A stretch of DNA of 28,957 nucleotides from JANWHF01 sp036276235 (lineage in GTDB: Bacteria > Planctomycetota > Phycisphaerae > Tepidisphaerales > Tepidisphaeraceae). Below the pieces are notes generated by a model. The model saw nothing but the letters and a program-made list of their open reading frames with translations. It was not told the DNA's origin and did not search any database. Both the position numbers and the translations under genes were made by a program. The stretch is from assembly GCA_036276235.1 (NCBI GenBank), contig DATBDZ010000312.1, forward strand, positions 1 through 28,957. Direction: 5' to 3'. Positions within the stretch are counted from its first letter, which is position 1, and the number at the start of each line of letters is the position of its first letter. Positions 14,347 through 22,388 of this stretch are shown here, piece after piece.

Positions 14347-15614
14347 ATAAATCCTTTTTTCAATCGCGCCGTCGCGGCCATCGCGAAGGCGAGTCCCAAA
14401 TAAATCAACGACGTCGCGCTGATGCTTGGGCCCATTCCGTATTGACTGGCGGTATACGCGATGGCAATCGGCGCGGCACTCGCGCCGAGCCAGCCGACAG
14501 CGTTCATCAGGCCGACCGATACGGCTCGGCGATTCAGCGGCACTACATCGTAAAGCGCGGCCCAGATGTTTGCGTCGTAAAGGCCTTTGAAGAAGCCGAA
14601 GCCGCTCATCGCTGCGACGAGGATGGGGACGGAGCGCGTGAGGCCGGCCAGCGCGATGAAGGGAAAGCCCAGCAGCAGGCCGGCGGCCTGGGTGAGCATG
14701 CGGCCGCCGGCAATCTTTTTTGCGAGTTGGTCGGCGAAGATGCCGCCGCAGATCACGCCGACGACTGACATCATCTGCATCCAGAGCGTGGCGTTGACGC
14801 CGGCGGCCGCGAGGCTCATGCCGAAGCTCGTGCGCAGATACGATGGCATCCACGTGAGAAACACGGCGGCAACGGAATTCGCGCCGATGAAGATCGCCAT
14901 CAGCAATATCGCCATCGGATTGGCGAAGAATGCGAAGAGGCTCGTCAGCACATCTTCATTGGGCAATGATTGCGGCTCGCGCGTTTGCGGCTCGTCCCGC
15001 CCACGAGGGATTTCGCGCAGCATCAGGGTGAGCAGAAGCGCGAGAATGATTCCCGCGATGCCGAAGACATAGAACCCGGATTTCCAGCCGAAGTATTGCC
15101 CGAGAATGCCGGAGGCGCTGCCGCCCAGGATCGTGCCGGCGTAGACGCTGGATTGATGAATCGCCATCGCGCGCGAGCGGGTTTTGGGGCCGTGATAATC
15201 GCTGATGAGCGACATCGACGCGGGAAAGTAAAACGCCTCGCCGAGCCCTTCTAGGGCTCGGAACAGAATCAGATGCGGATAGCGCGTGGAGAACGCGGTG
15301 GCGAGCGTGATGAGCGACCAGAAGATCAGCCCGCCGAGGATCAAAGCTTTTCGCGAAACGCGATCTCCCACAAGCCCCGCCAACGGCCCGGCGGCGGCAT
15401 AAACCCACATGAAGGAGCTGCCGATGATTCCCAATTGCAGGTCCGAAAGATTGAACCGCGATTTAAGCAGCGGGAAAACCGAAAAGATCGCTTGACGATC
15501 GGCATAGTTGAAGAGACAGACAAACCAGAGCATCGCGACAACGAGCCAGGCGTAGGTGCGGTCCGTGCGCGGAGGAGCGTAGCTGAGGATGGGGATGGGT
15601 TCCGTCGGGTCCAT
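14343..15614 (-). CDS. MFS transporter
   Basis: 423 residues with about twelve hydrophobic helices. The N-terminal half has the family landmarks FNYADRQAIFSVFPLL, the loop motif GDRVSRKALILGG, and FRALEGLGEAFYFPASMSLISDYHGPKTRSRAM, all typical of the anion:cation symporter and spinster-like branches of the major facilitator superfamily. In planctomycetes these often import sugar acids or similar carboxylates, but the substrate cannot be read from sequence. A central charged loop (PRGRDEPQTREPQSLPNED) divides the two six-helix halves. The stop codon lies inside the palindromic repeat at 14309-14346, so the last residues may have been changed by the repeat insertion. It is divergent from the SGNH/dehydrogenase gene at 15905. 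Confidence 0.88.
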   Translation of the reverse strand: MDPTEPIPILSYAPPRTDRTYAWLVVAMLWFVCLFNYADRQAIFSVFPLLKSRFNLSDLQLGIIGSSFMWVYAAAGPLAGLVGDRVSRKALILGGLIFWSLITLATAFSTRYPHLILFRALEGLGEAFYFPASMSLISDYHGPKTRSRAMAIHQSSVYAGTILGGSASGILGQYFGWKSGFYVFGIAGIILALLLTLMLREIPRGRDEPQTREPQSLPNEDVLTSLFAFFANPMAILLMAIFIGANSVAAVFLTWMPSYLRTSFGMSLAAAGVNATLWMQMMSVVGVICGGIFADQLAKKIAGGRMLTQAAGLLLGFPFIALAGLTRSVPILVAAMSGFGFFKGLYDANIWAALYDVVPLNRRAVSVGLMNAVGWLGASAAPIAIAYTASQYGMGPSISATSLIYLGLAFAMAATARLKKGFM

Positions 15615-15629
15615 ATATTAGGAAGGGAT

Positions 15630-15669
15630 GTAGGGACGTAGGGACGTAGGGACGAAGGGACGAAGGGAA
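15630..15669. repeat. Tandem octamer repeat GTAGGGAC / GAAGGGAC
   Basis: There are three copies of GTAGGGAC (15630-15653), then GAAGGGAC and GAAGGGAA. An inverted partner lies at 15779-15800. The repeat sits in the 290-base divergent gap between two start codons, where promoters would be expected. A small hairpin, GGACC-TTC-GGTCC (15690-15702), is between the two parts. Confidence 0.75.
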
Positions 15670-15904
15670 AAGGCGCGGACGCAAGAGGTGGACCTTCGGT
15701 CCGACCGCTACGCGGGCGGTGGATTTATCTCGCATCCATCGTTGCACCAGTTCTTTCGCCGCGTCCAGGACTTTCTATCCTTCGTCCCTATGTCCCTTCC
15801 ACAATTAAACACCTCTTTCCACGCGGCGTATCTTTCAAAAGCGGGACGCCGCTACGCGCGGGCCTGTGACTATCTTGAGTTTCATTCGATTAAAGGACTA
15901 TTCC

Positions 15905-18562
15905 ATGCCTCATTACCGCCTGAGGTTGGCGGCTGTTATTTCCGCCTTCATTGCCGGGGCCGCAGGGCTCTCGTTTGCCGCGGATTCTGACAGCCATCTG
16001 ACGCTTGATAAAGGGAACCAGGTTTCGCTGATCGGCGGCGGGCTCGCCGACCGGATGCAGCATTACGGTTGGCTTGAGACGCTGATCGAAAGCCGCTTCC
16101 CCGATCGCGACATCACCATCCGCAATCTGGGCTTTGCCGGCGATGAGATCGATCTGAAAAACCGGATGCGCTCCAAGAATTTCGGCACACCGGATGAATG
16201 GCTCACGCGCACCAAATCCGACGTGGTGCTGATGTTCTTCGGCTACAACGAATCGTACGGCAGCGCGGCCGGCCTTCCAAAATTCAAACGCGATCTGGAT
16301 GCCGTCATCAAGCAGATGCTCGAGCAGAAATACAACGGCGCCTCGGCGCCCAAGCTCGTGCTGATCTCTTCGATCGCCCAGGAGAATCTGCACAACCCGA
16401 ATCTGCCGGATGCCGCCGCGCATAACAAAAACATCAAGCTTTACACCGAAGCGATGGCTCAGGTCGCGAAGGATAACAACGTTCTCTTCGTCGATCTGTT
16501 TGCGCCGTCGCTGGAGATTTATTCGACAGCGCGCTCGCCGCTGACGGTGGATGGGATTCACCTGAACGAAGAGGGAGATCACGCGATCGCGGCGATTATT
16601 GACAAGGCGCTGTTCGGAGATCGGCCTTCCTCCGCGCCCGATTCGGCGAGCCTCGAAAAGCTGCGATCGGCCGTGCTCGATAAGAACTTCTACTGGTTCA
16701 ACCGCTATCGCACGATGGACGGCTACAACGTCTACGGCGATCGCGCCGATGTGAAATACGCCAACCAGCAGACCAATCGCGTTGTCATGGATCGCGAGAT
16801 GGAGATCCTCGATATCAAAACCGCCAACCGCGACAAGCGCGTCTGGGCGGTGGCGTCGGGGAAGGATCTGAAAGTGACGGATGATAATCTGCCGCCGCTG
16901 GTTCCCGTGAAAACCAACAAGCCCGGGCCTTTGGCCGGTGGAACGTATCCGTTCCTCTCCGGCGAAGAGGCGATCAAGCACATGACGGTCGCCCAGGGAT
17001 TCAAGGTCAATCTCTTTGCGTCAGAAGAGCAATGGCCCGAGCTTGAGAAGCCGGTGCAGATGTCGTTTGACGACAAGGGGCGGCTGTGGGTCGCGGTGTG
17101 GCCGAGCTATCCGCATTGGCAGCCCGAAGAAGAGATGAACGACAAGCTGCTGGTGTTCGAAGACACCAAGGGCACCGGCAAGGCGGATAAGATGACGGTG
17201 TTCGCCGATCATCTGCATTGCCCAACAGGCTTTGCCTTCTACAACGGCGGCGTCCTGTTGGCACAAGCGCCGGGGCTGATTTATCTAAAGGACAGCAAAG
17301 GCACCGGCCACGCCGACGTGCGCGAGCGCGTGCTTGAAGGACTGGACTCGGCGGACAGCCATCACACCGCCAACAGTTTTGTCTACGATCCGGGTGGGGC
17401 GCTCTATTTCCAGGAAGGAACATTCTTCCGCACGCAGGTGGAAACCGCCTGGGGCCCGCCCGAGCGGTCGGCGGATGGCGCGGTGTATCGATTTGAGCCG
17501 CGGACTTTTAAGTTTGAAACCTACGCCGGATATCCATTTGCCAATCCGCACGGGCATGTGTTCGATCATTGGGGCACGGACATCGTCACCGACGGCACCG
17601 GCGCCGTGCCTTACTATGGGCCGAGCTTCACTGGCAAGGTTTACTTTCCGCAGAAGCATCGCGGCGCGCCGACGGTTTATAAGCAGCGCACGCGCCCCTG
17701 CCCCGGCACGGAAATCGTTTCCAGCAGCAATTTCCCCGATGAATACCAGGGCCACTTTTTTGTCGCGAACGTGATCACCGTTCAGGGCATTCTGAACTAC
17801 AAGCTGGACGAAAAGGGCTCGGGCGTGGTTGGCACGGAAGTGCGGCCGCCATTCCTGCAATCGAACGATCCGAATTTCCGACCGTCGGCGATGGAGTTTG
17901 GCCCGGATGGCGGGCTGTATGTCCTCGATTGGCAGAACCCGCTGATCGGCCACTTGCAGCACGCGCTGCGCGACCCGAATCGCGATCACACGCATGGCCG
18001 CATCTATCGGATCGTTTACACGGAGCGGCCGCTGGCCAAGCCGGCGCAGATTGCTGGCGCTTCGATCGAGCAGTTGCTCGACTTGCTCAAGAGCCCGATC
18101 GATCGCGTGCGCTATCACGCCCGCATCGAACTGGGCACGCATGACGCGAAAGACGTGACGTCGGCAATCGATAAGTGGATCGCCGCCCTGGATAAGAACG
18201 ATCCGGAATATCAGCATCACATGATGGAAGGATTGTGGGCGTATCAGTGGCAGAATGTGGTTAATGAGCCGCTGCTCAAGCAGATGCTCAAGTCGCCCGA
18301 CTACCACGCCCGAGCCGCGGCAACGCGCGTGCTCTGCTACTGGCGCGATCGCGTCGATAAGCCGCTGGATTTGCTACGCACGATGGTGACCGACGACAGC
18401 CCGCGCGTACGATTGGAAGCCGTCAGGTCGTGCAGCTTCTTCACCAGCGGCGATGCTGGAAACATCGCACTCCAATGCCTCAACAAACCGATGGATCCAT
18501 TCCTTGAATACACGCTTAAGGAAACCAGCAACACGCTGGATCGATTTGCGCAGGTGAAGTGA
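15905..18562 (+). CDS. Exported SGNH-hydrolase-like / membrane-bound dehydrogenase (TIGR02604-like) / HEAT fusion protein
   Basis: 885 residues from ATG 15905, which has AAAGGA seven bases upstream; a GTG at 15866 in the same frame lacks one. The signal peptide is about residues 1-27. Residues about 35-235 are an SGNH/GDSL-like domain: block III asparagine in FFGYNES and block V DGIHLNEEG are present, but block I reads SLIGGGLADRM, so the usual nucleophile serine is missing. From about residue 355 comes the Pirellula/Verrucomicrobium membrane-bound dehydrogenase propeller (GFKVNLFASEEQWPELEKPVQMSFDDKGRLWV, then HHTANSFVYDPGGALYFQEG, FGPDGGLYVLDWQNPLIGH, RDHTHGRIYRI). The last 170 residues are HEAT-like. 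No CXXCH heme motif is present, although the planctomycete relatives often end with one. The downstream copper protein may supply electron transfer (inference). Confidence 0.85.
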   Translation: MPHYRLRLAAVISAFIAGAAGLSFAADSDSHLTLDKGNQVSLIGGGLADRMQHYGWLETLIESRFPDRDITIRNLGFAGDEIDLKNRMRSKNFGTPDEWLTRTKSDVVLMFFGYNESYGSAAGLPKFKRDLDAVIKQMLEQKYNGASAPKLVLISSIAQENLHNPNLPDAAAHNKNIKLYTEAMAQVAKDNNVLFVDLFAPSLEIYSTARSPLTVDGIHLNEEGDHAIAAIIDKALFGDRPSSAPDSASLEKLRSAVLDKNFYWFNRYRTMDGYNVYGDRADVKYANQQTNRVVMDREMEILDIKTANRDKRVWAVASGKDLKVTDDNLPPLVPVKTNKPGPLAGGTYPFLSGEEAIKHMTVAQGFKVNLFASEEQWPELEKPVQMSFDDKGRLWVAVWPSYPHWQPEEEMNDKLLVFEDTKGTGKADKMTVFADHLHCPTGFAFYNGGVLLAQAPGLIYLKDSKGTGHADVRERVLEGLDSADSHHTANSFVYDPGGALYFQEGTFFRTQVETAWGPPERSADGAVYRFEPRTFKFETYAGYPFANPHGHVFDHWGTDIVTDGTGAVPYYGPSFTGKVYFPQKHRGAPTVYKQRTRPCPGTEIVSSSNFPDEYQGHFFVANVITVQGILNYKLDEKGSGVVGTEVRPPFLQSNDPNFRPSAMEFGPDGGLYVLDWQNPLIGHLQHALRDPNRDHTHGRIYRIVYTERPLAKPAQIAGASIEQLLDLLKSPIDRVRYHARIELGTHDAKDVTSAIDKWIAALDKNDPEYQHHMMEGLWAYQWQNVVNEPLLKQMLKSPDYHARAAATRVLCYWRDRVDKPLDLLRTMVTDDSPRVRLEAVRSCSFFTSGDAGNIALQCLNKPMDPFLEYTLKETSNTLDRFAQVK

Positions 18563-18588
18563 TCGTGCTGACGGCCGTCGAAAAGGAA

Positions 18589-18624
18589 ACGCCACGGGCA
18601 TGCTGTCGCAAGCCCATGCCACCC
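18589..18624 (+). repeat. Single arm of the GCCACGGGCATGCTGTCGC repeat
   Basis: 36 bases identical to the reverse complement of 14153-14188. The second arm is missing; 19 bases later a different palindrome begins. Confidence 0.85.
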
Positions 18625-18643
18625 AAAATGATGTGGCAGCGCC

Positions 18644-18751
18644 GGGGTGCCATGTCCCACGCTTGTGTTGGCATGTCTTTCTTCTGGTGGTGTATTTCGC
18701 CGTCCGGAAGTGCGGAAGACATGCTCACGCAAGCGTGAGGCATGGCACCCC
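18644..18751. repeat. Inverted repeat with GGGGTGCCATGYCYCACGCT arms
   Basis: The 36-base arms 18644-18679 and 18716-18751 pair with a few mismatches around a 36-base interior. Together with the half element before it, this fills the middle of the 351-base gap 18563-18913; no gene is seen there. Confidence 0.8.
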
Positions 18752-18913
18752 GGGCACCCAAATTGATGGACTCCACTAGCTCAGGTGGCATCGGCTCGTC
18801 TCAGCGCGCCGTGGCATCTTCATAAATTGCAGAGGGTTTGGAGTTGCCTAGCTCGCGGTTATCCCGCTACGCTTTGGCTGTTCGCTCTCTCGTTTTGATT
18901 CAAGGATTCATGC

Positions 18914-20380
18914 ATGAACCGCCCGCTACTTCGTCTAGTTTTATCGTTCACCGTATCGAGCTGTTTGTTCGCAGTCGCTCGCGCCGATGATCCCCCTGCC
19001 GATGCGGGCGGCGCGCCCAAAATCTTCCTCGACAACAGTCCCGCCGTCGTCGCTTATCAGCTTAAGCGGCTGACCAATCCGCAGCTCATCGCCTTGGAGC
19101 GCAAGGACAGCGATCCGAAATACAAACCAGTCTACGAGGCGATGCTCGCCCGCGCCGGGTTCGATCGCAAATATCGCCAGGAAGCCGTCGAGGCACTGGC
19201 GAAACTCAACAAGTCTGATCCGGTCATCGAGATTCTCACTGCGATCGGAAAGGTTGATCCGAGCGACAAGCAGACCGTGCGCGAGTTGGTTTCGATGCTG
19301 ATGGCGCAAAAGCCGGCGGCGCTTATCGCGCAACGCGAGAAGATCCAATCACTGGCAACGGATTCGGAAAGTAATGCCGTAAAGCAGGCGGCTTACGCGA
19401 CGCTGGCTACCGCCGACGGCAAGCCGGACGCAGCATGGGACTTCGCCCAGAGCAACCAGGGCGTTGCCTTCATGCTCGGCGGAATCGCGCTGATCAACGA
19501 CCCCAAACTGCGCGGCAGCTTTTTCAGCAAGGTGGAGCCGCTGGCGCGCCAAGCGCCCGATGCACAGATTCAGACCGCTGCGATCGATGCCCTTGGCTCG
19601 GTCTCGGGGCATGAAGCCGAGGCGTTTAAGATTCTCACCGACATCATCAGCAGCGGGCAGGGAAATGATCGGCTGACCGCCGTGCGGGCGATCCGCCATA
19701 TCCCGGATGACAAATGGCCCGATGCGCAGATCGAAGGGCTGGCGTCGGCGGTGGTGAAGCTGATCGAGCAGACCCCCGCCGCCGAACGCACAAAGCCGGC
19801 GGTGCTGCAGGCGATTCAGCTCGGCGACGATCTCACGGGAATGCTCAGCGAAGAGAAGGGCGCGCCGCTCCGCAAGACGCTGCACGAGCTGGGCGTTCGC
19901 GTCGTCGCGATCCGCACGCTGCGCGAGCAGATGGCGTTTGATACGCGCTACTTTGCCGTGCAGGCGGGCAAGCCGGTGCAGATCGTGCTCGATAACGAGG
20001 ACGCGATGCCGCATAACCTGGTGATCACCGCGCCCGGCGCGATGCAGGAAGTTGCGGTCGCCGGCGGTCAGCTCCCCGCGCCGGCGGAGCCGACCGATCT
20101 GGCGTACGTGCCGACGACGCCCAAGGTCATCACCGCGATGCCGCTGGTGCAGCCGGATGAATCGGCGACGCTGAGCTTCACCGCGCCCAAGGAGCCGGGG
20201 GAATATCCGTTCGTCTGCACGTTCCCGGGGCATTGGGTGCGCATGTATGGGGTGATGCTGGTGGTTCCCGATTACGACGCCTGGGAAAAGAAGCCGACGT
20301 TTCCGAAGGACCCGCTGACGGGCAAGGCGATCGAGACGGCGAAGACAGATCCGAATTCGCTGCAGGCGCATCAGCATTGA
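18914..20380 (+). CDS. Exported HEAT-repeat protein with C-terminal azurin-like copper domain
   Basis: 488 residues. ATG 18914 has AAGGA seven bases upstream. Signal peptide is about 1-24 (LVLSFTVSSCLFAVARA). Residues about 35-325 are helical HEAT-like repeats. The C-terminal 150 residues are a type I copper cupredoxin: ligands His367 (DAMPHNLVI), Cys435, His440 and Met444 in CTFPGHWVRM, with exactly the azurin spacing C-x4-H-x3-M. Such proteins shuttle electrons in the periplasm. The long helical N-terminal part suggests docking to a partner; the preceding dehydrogenase, on the same strand and also with a HEAT region, is the obvious candidate (inference). The tail ends in a His-rich QAHQH. 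Confidence 0.88.
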   Translation: MNRPLLRLVLSFTVSSCLFAVARADDPPADAGGAPKIFLDNSPAVVAYQLKRLTNPQLIALERKDSDPKYKPVYEAMLARAGFDRKYRQEAVEALAKLNKSDPVIEILTAIGKVDPSDKQTVRELVSMLMAQKPAALIAQREKIQSLATDSESNAVKQAAYATLATADGKPDAAWDFAQSNQGVAFMLGGIALINDPKLRGSFFSKVEPLARQAPDAQIQTAAIDALGSVSGHEAEAFKILTDIISSGQGNDRLTAVRAIRHIPDDKWPDAQIEGLASAVVKLIEQTPAAERTKPAVLQAIQLGDDLTGMLSEEKGAPLRKTLHELGVRVVAIRTLREQMAFDTRYFAVQAGKPVQIVLDNEDAMPHNLVITAPGAMQEVAVAGGQLPAPAEPTDLAYVPTTPKVITAMPLVQPDESATLSFTAPKEPGEYPFVCTFPGHWVRMYGVMLVVPDYDAWEKKPTFPKDPLTGKAIETAKTDPNSLQAHQH

Positions 20381-20415
20381 TGCGGGTGTTTGAAACGTGA
20401 AAACGTGCGGGCATG

Positions 20416-20479
20416 AAACGTGAAGACGTGAAACGTGACGCAGAGTAGCCCTCCTGTCACGTTTCACGTCTTCACGTTT
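20416..20479. repeat. 24-bp hairpin of the CGTGAAGACGTGAAACG family, between convergent genes
   Basis: Arms 20416-20439 and 20456-20479 pair perfectly around 16 bases and are identical to the arms at 8826-8849 and 8953-8976. On the plus strand the right arm is followed by TTTTAAT. Lying between two convergent stop codons, it could serve as a bidirectional terminator. Confidence 0.85.
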
Positions 20480-20519
20480 TAATCATTTCGACCGATCGTC
20501 GTTGTGCCAGCTGGTTGCC

Positions 20520-22367
20520 CTACAGCGACCGTAAAAACGCAACCAGCGCATCGACATCTTCCGCAGGGATAACTTTCCCATCCGGATGTCTAAATCGCGT
20601 GAAGACCTCGCGCAAATCCCGGGCACGATTGTCGTGAAACATCGCGGGTAACTGACTGACGCCTCGTAGTGACGGGGGATTAAACTTCTTCAAATCCATC
20701 TCATCGCGCAGCCCGACATCAAAGTTCTTCGCGGACGTATACGCAGGCGGTCGATGACAGCTCGCACAATCGAGCCGTTCGAAAACCTGCTTGCCCTTCG
20801 CGATGGCGCTTGCATCGATCGTTCCTCTTGCGCCATCGAGCGATGGCGCGGGTTTGAGCGTGTGTAAATACGCGGCCAGATCGGAGATATTCTGCTCGCT
20901 GGCCGCGTCGGCTGATCCTTTCATCGTGCTGAGGATGGACGTTTTGATCTGCTCTTCGAGCGTCGCGTTGCTTCCGTTCCAGGCCCACGGTCCGGTGTCG
21001 GCGGTGCCGCGCAGGGAGAGGATTCGCTTGGGCGTGCTGAAGGAGCCGTCGGTGTAATTGTCATTGAGCAGGCCGCAGGTGTGGCCGTCGGTATGGCACG
21101 AGGCGCAGGAGTACCAGCCGTCGAGCGAGAGCCGCGCGTCGTAGAAGAGCGATTCGCCGCGATCGGCCGCCGACGGCTTTGGCCGCGGCCCCAGCGAGAT
21201 CGTGCGAGTGACGCTAAACGTCGGCAGATCGATCACGCTGATCGAATCGCCCAGCGTGTTGGCGACGTACGCCTGATGTCTCGCCGCATCCATCGCCAGC
21301 GCCGTCGGCCTCCGACCCACGTTTATGCACAAGAGCCGCTCATCCGGGTGCGGGCGAATCCCGACCTGATCGACGCCCGAAAGCGCCACCAGCAGGCTGC
21401 CGTCCGGCGGCGCGATAATTTGCCCCGGATCTCCGGCGCCGTTGTTGGTGACGCCCAGCGGAAACGTTTTCCAATGCTCGATCGCATACGGAACGGACAA
21501 GCTCTCGCGCTCCGCCGGATAAAGCAGATGCTCCGCGTTCACCGTGCGCAGCGTGTTGCCCAGCAATTGCCCCCAGAAAACCCGATCGCGCTCGGTCGGC
21601 AAGTCAGACGCCAGCATCAGATGGCTGATATGCACATCGCGCCCATCCGCGCTGGCGGCAATGCCGCGAATATTGTTCGCATCGATCCACCGATATCCGC
21701 GCAGCGTCCCCGCCGGCAGATCAAACAGCGCCAGCGTTCCGCCAAAGGAATCGGCCACCAGCAGCGTCTTATGATCCGGCGAAATCCATTGCAGCCGCGG
21801 CGCGAAGGGGAGATCGATCGTGCGGGAAACGTGAAGTTGCGGATGCGCCGCGTCAGAAAGATCCACAATCGCCAGCCGATGCGCCCAGAGCAGCGCGATC
21901 GAGCAGGTTTTCTGATCGGGCCAGAGGCAGGCCGTCGCCGGAGACGTGCCGACCGCGACGTGCTGCGAAATCGTCGGTGAATCGCCGTCAATCGAAAGCT
22001 GAATCGCTTCGCCCTTCGCTTCGTCCAGAGCGAGAACCGACTTTCCATCGGGCAATGCAATCAAATCCGAAAGCTGCTCCCCCACCGCTACTTCACCGAT
22101 GACGCTTCCACCAACCGGATCGATCGAGCTGATACTCCCCGAGCGCTGATTGGCGACCAGCAGCCGATCAGGCAAAGCGAGCATCGCGATCGGCCGGCGA
22201 AATTGCGATGCTGGTTCATGGTTCTGCTGCGCGAAACTGGCCGAGTGGGAGAGAGCCAGAGCGAGCAAGGCAAGCAGACGTGTCGAGTATGCAACAACAC
22301 CGCTACCCCGCGAAAACGCGGCGGGCAGTGCCCGCCCTACGCGCGTTGCAATCAGTCCACTCTTCAT
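20520..22367 (-). CDS. Exported beta-propeller protein with two c-type heme sites (MauG/diheme peroxidase-like)
   Basis: 615 residues. The N-terminal two thirds are a YVTN-like propeller (PIAMLALPDRLLVANQRSGSISSIDP; GRRPTALAMDAARHQAYVANTLGDSISVIDLPTFSVTRT). The C-terminal third has two heme motifs, CASCH at 421-425 and CASCH at 534-538, in a context (GESLFYDARLSLDGWYSCASCHTDGHTCG; GKQVFERLDCASCHRPPAYT) like the diheme cytochrome c peroxidase/MauG family. It is periplasmic and probably redox-active. The signal peptide core (RLLALLALALSHSASFA) begins only at about residue 30: a dispersed repeat (22319-22344) encodes part of the long segment before it. No other start codon would keep the signal peptide. 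It is the last gene of the minus-strand unit, 21 bases after the ThuA gene. Confidence 0.85.
   Translation of the reverse strand: MKSGLIATRVGRALPAAFSRGSGVVAYSTRLLALLALALSHSASFAQQNHEPASQFRRPIAMLALPDRLLVANQRSGSISSIDPVGGSVIGEVAVGEQLSDLIALPDGKSVLALDEAKGEAIQLSIDGDSPTISQHVAVGTSPATACLWPDQKTCSIALLWAHRLAIVDLSDAAHPQLHVSRTIDLPFAPRLQWISPDHKTLLVADSFGGTLALFDLPAGTLRGYRWIDANNIRGIAASADGRDVHISHLMLASDLPTERDRVFWGQLLGNTLRTVNAEHLLYPAERESLSVPYAIEHWKTFPLGVTNNGAGDPGQIIAPPDGSLLVALSGVDQVGIRPHPDERLLCINVGRRPTALAMDAARHQAYVANTLGDSISVIDLPTFSVTRTISLGPRPKPSAADRGESLFYDARLSLDGWYSCASCHTDGHTCGLLNDNYTDGSFSTPKRILSLRGTADTGPWAWNGSNATLEEQIKTSILSTMKGSADAASEQNISDLAAYLHTLKPAPSLDGARGTIDASAIAKGKQVFERLDCASCHRPPAYTSAKNFDVGLRDEMDLKKFNPPSLRGVSQLPAMFHDNRARDLREVFTRFRHPDGKVIPAEDVDALVAFLRSL
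22319..22344. repeat. GGCGGGCAGTGCCCGCCCTAC repeat inside a coding region
   Basis: 26 bases identical to 9851-9876. Here it falls in frame between the ATG and the signal-peptide core of the propeller cytochrome, encoding about residues 9-17 (VGRALPAAF-like). Confidence 0.85.
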
Positions 22368-22388
22368 TCTTCGCTCTTAACTCTTCAT

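Noticed and set aside
13979..14403. Several short open frames in the 13935-14342 gap
   Set aside because: All run through palindromic repeats, have no ribosome binding sites and encode low-complexity peptides.
15630..15669. Possible CRISPR-like array
   Set aside because: Units are eight bases in direct tandem without spacers, so it is a simple repeat.
18563..18913. Idea that the dehydrogenase and the copper protein are one gene broken by a repeat insertion
   Set aside because: The copper protein has its own ribosome binding site, ATG and signal peptide, and the first protein ends cleanly in a HEAT region; separate genes fit better.
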